Source of the DNA: Undaria pinnatifida
Lineage: Eukaryota; Sar; Phaeophyceae; Laminariales; Alariaceae
Assembly: GCA_012845835.1 (NCBI GenBank)
Contig: JABAKD010000016.1
Span: 23,838,053 to 23,902,052 of the forward strand
Length of the DNA: 64,000 nucleotides
Reading direction: 5' to 3'
This document shows positions 57,491 through 64,000 of this stretch, one piece after another. Every line of letters begins with the position of its first letter. Positions within the stretch are counted from its first letter, which is position 1. The notes under the pieces are model-generated. The model was not told the origin of the DNA. It did not search any database and saw only the letters and a list, made by a program, of their open reading frames with translations. Both the position numbers and the translations under genes were made by a program.

Positions 57491-57824
57491 GCATACGCCC
57501 GAAACCCTCAACTTTCATGCAAACGCGAAAATGCGCCGCGTTCCGCCTCGTGCTTTTTGGAGTATTTTGCCGCAACAACCGCGGGCCAGCGCAATGAAAA
57601 AACGCACGTTTAGCCTTGCACTTCCACCCCCCCTCCCCGCCCCCCGACCCATGGTACGAGTCGTTTCGGAGGCAGAAGCGTCCCCTACAAATTGTGCTCA
57701 TCCGCGAGGTTCGCCTTTAACAGTAGTAGTCGAAGGAAGGCCACCACTGCTACTACTACGACTAGAGATACATACATACACCGTTCCGTTTTGTGTCTCG
57801 ACAAATATACCACAGGTACTAATA

Positions 57825-58655
57825 GTTGTCACGGTACTCCGAGTGGGGGTTGCGTTGTTGATCGGTATTGGGAAGCGTGCCCGTCATGGGTTCCGGTGTC
57901 TTTATAAGTCTCTCCTCATACGACTCGCGCTGGCTATAGGCTTCAAGCTTGTGCATTTTTTCCCTCTAAATAGATTGTTGAAAGACAGACATGACAGGGC
58001 TAGACAGGGTAGTGTAATGGAGTGCCCTCCGAAGATGGATAGTTTATAGATTCGACGTGAAACCACGTCACAGTTGAAGTGAAACCACGTGATATTAGAT
58101 GTCACATTCACGTCAAGGCCATCATAGACGGGCGGTAATGTAGGTGACGATGATGGGACAAGCAGGACGCTCCTCATCTCACTACCCTTGCGATACCCTG
58201 CGCTGCCCTGCAGCCCCGATATGTCTGTCTTTTAGTATTCTATATAGGGAAATAGTCTAATGCATGAGCTTTTGAGTCTATCCAGCGAGCCATGAGGAGA
58301 GACCAACCAAAGACACCGGAACCCATGAGAAGCACGCTTCCCAACACCGACCAACCACGCATCCCCCACTCGGAGTACCACCACAGTAGTGCAGGGTAGT
58401 GCAAGGTAGTGCAGGGTAGTGCAGGGTAGTGCAGGGTAGTGCAGGGTAGTGCAGGGTAGTGCAGGGTAGAGAGATGAGGGGCATCCTGCTTGTCCCATCG
58501 TCGTCACCCATACATTATCGCCCATCTAGATATGATGGCCTTGGCGTAAGTGTGACATCTAATGACGCATAACATCACGTGATTTCACCGCAACCACATG
58601 ACATGGTTTCACGTGGAATCTATAAGCCATCCTTCTACGGAGAGCACTCCATTAC
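57825..58655. repeat. Large inverted duplication with switched block order
   Basis: Block A (57828-57960, GTACTCCGAGTGGGGGTTGCG ... CATGGGTTCCGGTGTCTTT) and block B (58010-58185, AATGGAGTGCCCTCCGAAG ... GATGGGACAAGCAGGACGC) both recur in reverse complement. A' is at 58262-58385 and B' at 58480-58655. A 12-bp GTGCAGGGTAGT tandem (58391-58470) lies between A' and B'. The order A-B-A'-B' is not a simple palindrome. Confidence 0.8.
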
Positions 58656-60114
58656 AAAATAATACTATTAAAGCTATTGTTTTTAATATTAAATATTGGT
58701 ACATGTAGTCTAGTGAGTTTCGGAAAAAAAATAGAAGTGCTGAAAAAGAGTGGATGGTGTTTATCGTGGGCGGAACAGCACCCATTTTACATTTTCGGTG
58801 TGAAAAAAAGTACTCAAAAATATCCTTTACTTTGCCTATTGGTTGAGGTCTGCGTTTCGGCCGGCAGATTGTTTTTATAAAAATGCCGGTTAATAATACG
58901 AAACATGCGGCGGGGCAGCGGGACCGCCCGTCCTTGCCTTGCCTTGCCGACCTCGAGGCTCCCAAAGGGTTACAGCAGTAGTATTAAATTAGGGTTTGGG
59001 TGTGTAGTATAGTCCATACGACCCTCTTTTATTTCGTCTATAATATCGGACGTGTACTTGTTGTGTGTACAAGTGTATGTTTTTCGTAGCGCTGCGTGTC
59101 GCCTGCCTTTACCTCGCTACACCCCCCGTGCTGGCGAGTTATCGCCCTTGCTTCGTTTTCTCATATATTCATCTCGGCCACATGACGACCCATCGGACCA
59201 TGAGCAACGCAAACAAGCCCTCTGACTGAGCAAGGTTTTCGTCTTTCTTCTTTTTTCCGAAGTAGGTACTGACACAGCAGTTTTGTACCGTGGATTGATG
59301 ACTGACCCAACCAGCTACTGAAAGGTACCTACTTACCTGGTGTTACGATGATGACCACCCGGGTTTCTTAAAGATAGACGGGATGTTGCCTTCCCGATGG
59401 TAGGACGGAATGTTACTGAGAGTTGTAGAACACCGTGATGTATATGTGCACACAGAAATAGTCTAACTGATTATTACTTGGATTTGGAGAAGAAACAATC
59501 TCATCGTGCGTACACCGCTCGACACACGAGGAAGCGACTGCCAGTCCACTTGGCTAGAGAAACATACCATGTACCTTGAGTGGGGTGGGGTATTCGCACC
59601 ACGGCGATGAACCGCCTTTCTCTAGAGTTTAGTTACTACAGCAGTGTTGCGAGGCCGCAGGGGAAGCACCAACGGGCAAGATCCAACGAAATCCTTGAAA
59701 GTATAATGATGGAAGAACGTGTCTTCCATTCACACAGTATTAATAGTGCTACGTAGTCAGTGTGGATACAATAGTGTACTGTTGTGGTTCCAGTGTTCGT
59801 TTCCCCTGAAACGTTTTTCCTCTTTCTTTCTCGTCTCGAGTAGCGGCGTCGACCGAACTTACCAAGTTCCACCTAGCTGTCTTTTCCTCTCGAAATCAGC
59901 ACAGCTCTCGGCCATTCTTACGTAGTGACGTGCATGCTATCATAGACGGTCGACCAGCCAGCTCCACGTATATACGAGTGTCTTGACGACAGGCATGCTC
60001 GTGTGGTCACGTGATCACCTGCTACGTGTCGCGTAGCACTTACCACAGCAGCAAAAACACAGCAGCAGCACATAGTCTAGTACGGTGGTGTCCCGCCGAG
60101 CACTATCGAGGACG
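58656..60114. other. Intergenic stretch upstream of CFAP299
   Basis: No coding frame above 80 codons resembles a known protein, and no repeats stand out. The 150 bp before the CFAP299 start contain a CAGCAGCA-rich run (60044-60071) but no clear TATA box. Confidence 0.4.
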
Positions 60115-62855
60115 ATGTCGGGAAAGGACAAAGCTTCCGCGGAGGACTTGCACGTGATGGACACAGTGGAGCAGTACGAATCCTACGAAGACTACCTCGA
60201 TTCGCAGGTAAGGCTGGTATGGTGGAGGATCGTCCTGATGGGTGTCTGGTGCGCGTCTGCTTTATGCGAAGAACGTTGGTCTGGAAGCGTGCGTGTGTGT
60301 TTTTCGTTTTTTCTGCCCATCGACAACCAGCACATCCCAGGCTCCGTACGAACAGTACGGGTTTTACAACGTACCAGGTACAGCCTAGAGAGATATCGGT
60401 GTAGTCTAAGCTTTGTGGTCACAAAACTACGTACGAATCATACGAATCGCATGAGCAGGGGGTACATTTTTTTAATGAAACACAACATACATGCATCATC
60501 GAACGGATCGAACGTGTATTACTCTGTACGTAGTCAGATCGTTGAATTATAAGTTGAGCATTAGACTATACCAAGCAAGTCAGAGCAAGTGGTATCTGGC
60601 TCTCAAGTGGAAGTTAGCGGTACTGCTTGAAGGTTGGCGTCGCTACCAAAGTGACCACAGCGGACCCCTCGCAGCAGGCGCCTGGAGGTGCTGCTGCTGC
60701 TGTAGAAATGTTCTCAGAAATAGGTACTACTGCTGTTGCGGCGTGCAGTAGACAGGGCAGCAGATATATAATACCTGGTACAAGTAGTGTCATCTGTACT
60801 ACTGCCGCCATACCAGGTACGTACAGCATGAATCGTGGTACCTTTACTCCCCCGTGTACTTTATGTCGACTACGACATACGTCGACTACGACGTAACCCT
60901 GCTTTGGGCGAAAACACCGGCCGCCATGCACATGTATGTGCGATTACATTAACGTTGTGTGGTGAAGACGACATGAGCGTGCTCGGACGAAAGCACAGGT
61001 CAACATTTATGTGCGCTGGTCTTGGTTCTCTTCGTAGACGACGACGCGGCCGTTCTTGAGTGAAAACGACGGTCGGCATGTGCTGTATGTGCTGTATGTG
61101 CGGGAGCCTGATTTCTGTTCACATGTAGATGATTCCATCTTGATTTCCCCCCTGCTGGGAAATCCCTGTGGCACGCCGTGATGTCGAGAGTGTGTGCGCA
61201 GTTGTTACAGGAGATGCCATCGGACAATCTTGCCTCTCATGCAATGAAGGTTGCTGCATACTGCCTCCAATATCGGTATTTCATCGATCGGTCATGCTTG
61301 GATAGTTCGCGGCGCGATCGTAGACACAGGGGTGCTATTAGATGTTCGCCGATGATACGTAGAGAAGTCGAACGTAATTCTAGACTAGTAAACTCGCATG
61401 TACCTACGTAGAGTAGACCACGTCGTTGACTGTGCGCATCGTTTCAGGTTTCTTACGACTGCGACTACGTGGCCGTGAAATGACGAGGATGTGCATATGA
61501 CATCATTATCGCAAAAGCACGATTAGCCATGGGAAGACCCTTTGCCTTCGCATTTCTACATGATGTACGGGATAGAGTTGTGTAATGCCCGTTAGCAGGA
61601 GCTATGCAGTAGCACCTGTTGGTTTGCGTATATCGTAGTCGGTGCTGGCTAAGTGCGACTATGTGGCGTAACAGGTACCTGGTACCTGGTATGCATATGT
61701 GGATGTTTCTTCCAGCGATCATGCCGTATTAAACAAGTTTTTCATGCAGATGTGCGCATCGTTGATCAAGCGCTCATCACTCATCACCCGTGACCACACG
61801 TCTCGGCACCTACGAGTACAACCTTTACGATATTTGACTTTTCTGAGGCGTGTCATGGTGCGGCATGGCAGTCTCCATATGGTATTCCATATTGTGTCAT
61901 GGCGTGCCATGGCGTGCCATGGGCTTCCACGGCGCTGTCATGGCACTGCCACGGGCTCCCATGAAAACAATGTGCATCGTTGAACTCGCTGTGGACGAAC
62001 GGACGGACGCGCACATTGACAGGTAACTGAGACGGACATGTACTATCTTCAAGATGAAGATCTTGCGCGCCAGTTAGTCGAGCTTGGATACCGCGGATCA
62101 GGGGACACCTTGCAAAGGTAAGTCGTTGCAGTAGTGCAAGTCGCGGTAAAACGTTGCTATTAATAGTGTTAAGCCCTGTTCATAATAGTCTTTTCGGAAA
62201 GTGGAAAGTAAAATTTTTTAATTGGAACGTGGAATCGGTAATCTCGCCGCCCCTTATAAAAAACGGAATTTGAAGTAGTTCATGCATCTAGATTCCGTTT
62301 TTATAATCTCGCCGCCCCCTTGGGGGCGGCGAGATTACCGATTCCACGTTCCAATTAAAAAATTCTACTTTCCACTTTCCGAAAAGATTATTATGAACAG
62401 GGCTTTAGCTTTAGTGTTGGTGCTAGTGTTGGCGTTAGTGATAGTTTTAGACTTCCCGGCACGGTAAGTTCACCATTATATTGTTGGCGTTAGCGATAGT
62501 TTTAGACTTCCCGGCACGGTAAGTTCACCATTATCTATGTGTCGGAAAAGAACGTCGCTGCCAGTTGTCATTCGGGTGTCACCACGGCAGGCGGCAATGC
62601 CATGAATGCCATGAATGCTCCAAGGACTTGGCAAGCTCATGCTAATGCCATGGCACTACCATGGAAACTTCAAAATGGTAGGTACGCATCTCTGGCTCTT
62701 CTCGTTTCCCCCCTGCCATCTGATGCCGACCTTCATGCCCTCGTTAACGTGGTGTGCGACGCCTCAGGGAGGAATTTGAGGCCCGCAAAAAGTCCCTTCG
62801 AGAGCGGAGTACTCATAAGACCAATGCTCCGAAGCAGCTGTCGAGTTCCGGGAAG
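60115..62855 (+). CDS. CFAP299: Cilia- and flagella-associated protein 299, first three exons (gene runs on)
   Basis: The exons are 60115-60207, 62023-62117 and 62768-62855, with GT-AG introns and agreeing phases (0, 2, 0). They encode 92 residues: DTVEQYESYEDYLDSQ in exon 1, MYYLQDEDLARQLVELGYRG in exon 2 and REEFEARKKSL in exon 3. This order is the highly conserved N-terminus of CFAP299 (formerly C4orf22), a conserved protein of ciliated eukaryotes linked to flagella and spermatogenesis. It fits an organism with flagellate zoids. The remaining exons were not found before the window ends and should lie beyond 64000. The ATG at 60115 has a good match to the family length; an in-frame ATG at 60085 is less likely. 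Intron 1 is 1815 bp and rich in TACCAGGTA; intron 2 holds a MITE. Confidence 0.9.
62172..62404. mobile_element. PIF/Harbinger-like MITE with TTA target duplication
   Basis: The 233-bp element has terminal inverted repeats of about 82 bp, beginning AGCCCTGTTCATAATA and differing at only a few positions. TTA flanks both ends (62169-62171, 62405-62407). A three-base TWA duplication is typical of the PIF/Harbinger superfamily; the rather long arms are less typical. It lies in CFAP299 intron 2, 54 bp after the donor. Near-identity of the arms suggests recent insertion. Confidence 0.88.
62429..62534 (+). repeat. 55-bp tandem duplication containing a splice-donor-like site
   Basis: TTGGCGTTAG(T/C)GATAGTT ... 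CTTCCCGGCACGGTAAGTTC occurs twice with a period of 55 bp. Each copy has GGCACG|gtaagt, a strong donor consensus, but no protein-like reading was recognised, so these are probably decoys. Confidence 0.8.
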
Positions 62856-62950
62856 GTGATACTTTGCTGTTCGTAGGGTCTTGTAAGAGCCACAACTAAG
62901 TTATTTTATGCATTGCTTCTCTGAGCCTGCTCGATGGGCGTTGTCTTTCA

Positions 62951-62982
62951 GGGTGCCCCCCCCCCCCCCCCCCCCCCCCAAG
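62951..62982 (+). repeat. Poly-C run
   Basis: A near-continuous run of about 28-30 C residues. Its exact length may be unreliable in the assembly. Confidence 0.9.
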
Positions 62983-63039
62983 CTCCTACTAGTAGGCTAT
63001 ATAGTCCAGTGGGGAAACACTGCATTACGAGTATAGCCC

Positions 63040-63465
63040 CAACGTTTGTTGGTTATATAGCAATACGAGCCATTGAGCTACTTGGTCACGTGACTAAATA
63101 GTGGGTCGTGCTATACAACCAACAAAATATATGTTGTCGAGTTCGTAAACTGATTCTCACCGACTTTTTAACGGGGATCTCCGGGACCTTCACCTTCACC
63201 TTCCCCTTGCCACGCACTACAGTAGTACTCAGGAGCAAACTATCATAACCATTCATGATGTCTCTATTAATAGCGCGCACGCCGAAAAAGACTAACGTGG
63301 CAAGCAGAGAGCCCCGGAGACCCCTGCTACGAACTCGGTGAGAGTCAACTCACGGACTCGAAAACATATATTTTGTTGGTTATAAGCACTACCAACTGAG
63401 CTACTTAGTCTAGCCGCGTGGCTAAGTAGCTCAGTAGGTAGTGCTATATAGCCAATAACGTTTTG
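63040..63465. repeat. Foldback of tRNA-like palindromes
   Basis: The right part contains CTACCAACTGAGCTACTTAG followed, after 13 bp, by its inverse CTAAGTAGCTCAGTAGGTAG (about 63391-63443). TAGCTCAGTAGG is a perfect tRNA A box or D-arm. A related but poorer palindrome lies at about 63064-63112. The two are joined by further inverted similarity (CAACAAAATATATGTTGTCG against CGAAAACATATATTTTGTTGG), making one large foldback of about 420 bp. Confidence 0.75.
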
Positions 63466-63785
63466 GGCGATCATGCCTTGGGATCCTGCCTGTATTGCCC
63501 ATGAAGGTGGTCGTGAACTATCACGGTGCAGCGGCGGCGCCCCGAACGGTATGTGGAACGTATTCCGGGTGCATCCATGAGCAACCTCCCTCCACATAGA
63601 GCTGCGCATGCGGGTAGGTTAAACGGTCTACGGCACTAGAGGGAGTGAGGTTGCCCATGTTAAAGTAACCGCAGTGCTTTCAGTATGAACAACGACATCA
63701 GAATACTCTTTATCTTCGTTGTTTTTCCAGGGCTTCCCGCAGGTCATGACCCGACGCGCGGGTCGTGTCAGGTATTTCCAAACCT

Positions 63786-64000
63786 CACGGGTCGGGTCGG
63801 GTCGGGTGAAGAGGTTTTGAACACTCACGGGTCAGGTCGAGTTGGGTCAAGAGGCTTTGAAATTTCGCGGGTCGGGTTGGGTTGGGGTAACAGCTTTTTC
63901 AATCTCACGGGTCGGGTCGGGTCGGGTCAGAAGGTTTTCTCATTTCACGAGTTGGTTTGGGTGATGGCCCGCGAGAAACGGATCACGTCACGGGTCGGAC
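63786..64000 (+). repeat. 40-bp minisatellite running off the window
   Basis: The unit CACGGGTCGGGTCGGGTCGG plus a less conserved half (GTGAAGAGGTTTTGAACACT) recurs at exactly 40-bp intervals at 63786, 63826, 63866, 63906 and 63946, diverging at the end. Confidence 0.9.

Noticed and set aside
57363-57701. Minus frame with repeated SFLPSFLP
   Set aside because: Translation of the GGAA microsatellite.
63411-63470. Possible intact tRNA gene
   Set aside because: Only the D-arm/A-box part is tRNA-like; no anticodon arm or T-arm with matching acceptor stem could be read.

Overview
The window is nuclear DNA of a photosynthetic stramenopile, most likely a brown alga related to Ectocarpus. This is inferred from three things: genes broken into many small spliced exons separated by long repeat-filled introns; a plastid preprotein with the signal-peptide-plus-Phe targeting signature of secondary red plastids; and a cilium/flagellum gene. 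No bacterial-type operon, CRISPR array, rRNA gene or intact tRNA gene was seen.

Seven genes can be assembled exon by exon with matching splice phases. (1) 2220-11470 (+): CCA-adding tRNA nucleotidyltransferase, 11 exons, about 633 aa. (2) 13900-16487 (+): unknown 455-aa protein with a possible RIIa/DPY-30-like C-terminus. (3) 26486-20740 (-): ornithine decarboxylase family protein, 8 exons, 479 aa, with the catalytic Cys-Asp pair missing. (4) 33912-36377 (+): 614-aa seven-bladed WD40 protein, 2 exons. (5) 44140-39209 (-): 114-aa plastid-targeted one-TM thylakoid protein resembling PsbW, 3 exons. (6) 44704-51314 (+): 673-aa mitochondrial TCAIM-like protein (DUF4460/DUF4461), 5 exons. (7) 60115 to beyond 62855 (+): CFAP299, first three exons, running towards the right edge. 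Genes 5 and 6 are head to head, 563 bp apart. The genes are functionally unrelated housekeeping, photosynthesis and flagellar genes, not a pathway cluster.

The rest is repeat-rich. It holds six copies of one tRNA-derived SINE (several with target-site duplications), a 738-bp hAT-type non-autonomous element with a perfect 8-bp duplication, a 233-bp PIF/Harbinger-like MITE with TTA duplication, and a 1.1-kb TIR element carrying a nested SINE. There is also a frameshifted mobile-element ORF with a NADAR domain and a domain repeated in stramenopile retroelements, flanked by direct repeats (28.28-30.46 kb). Other repeats are a composite B/C repeat present twice in opposite orientation (46.6-47.4 and 54.0-55.5 kb), several foldback structures (17.1, 57.8 and 63.0 kb), and many micro- and minisatellites. 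The near-palindrome TACCAGGTA recurs more than 20 times in non-coding DNA, far above chance.

No clearly new defence or biosynthetic system is visible. The most notable items are the ODC-family protein lacking its catalytic Cys, the NADAR mobile element, the dispersed TACCAGGTA motif, and the duplicated exons of the CCA gene.
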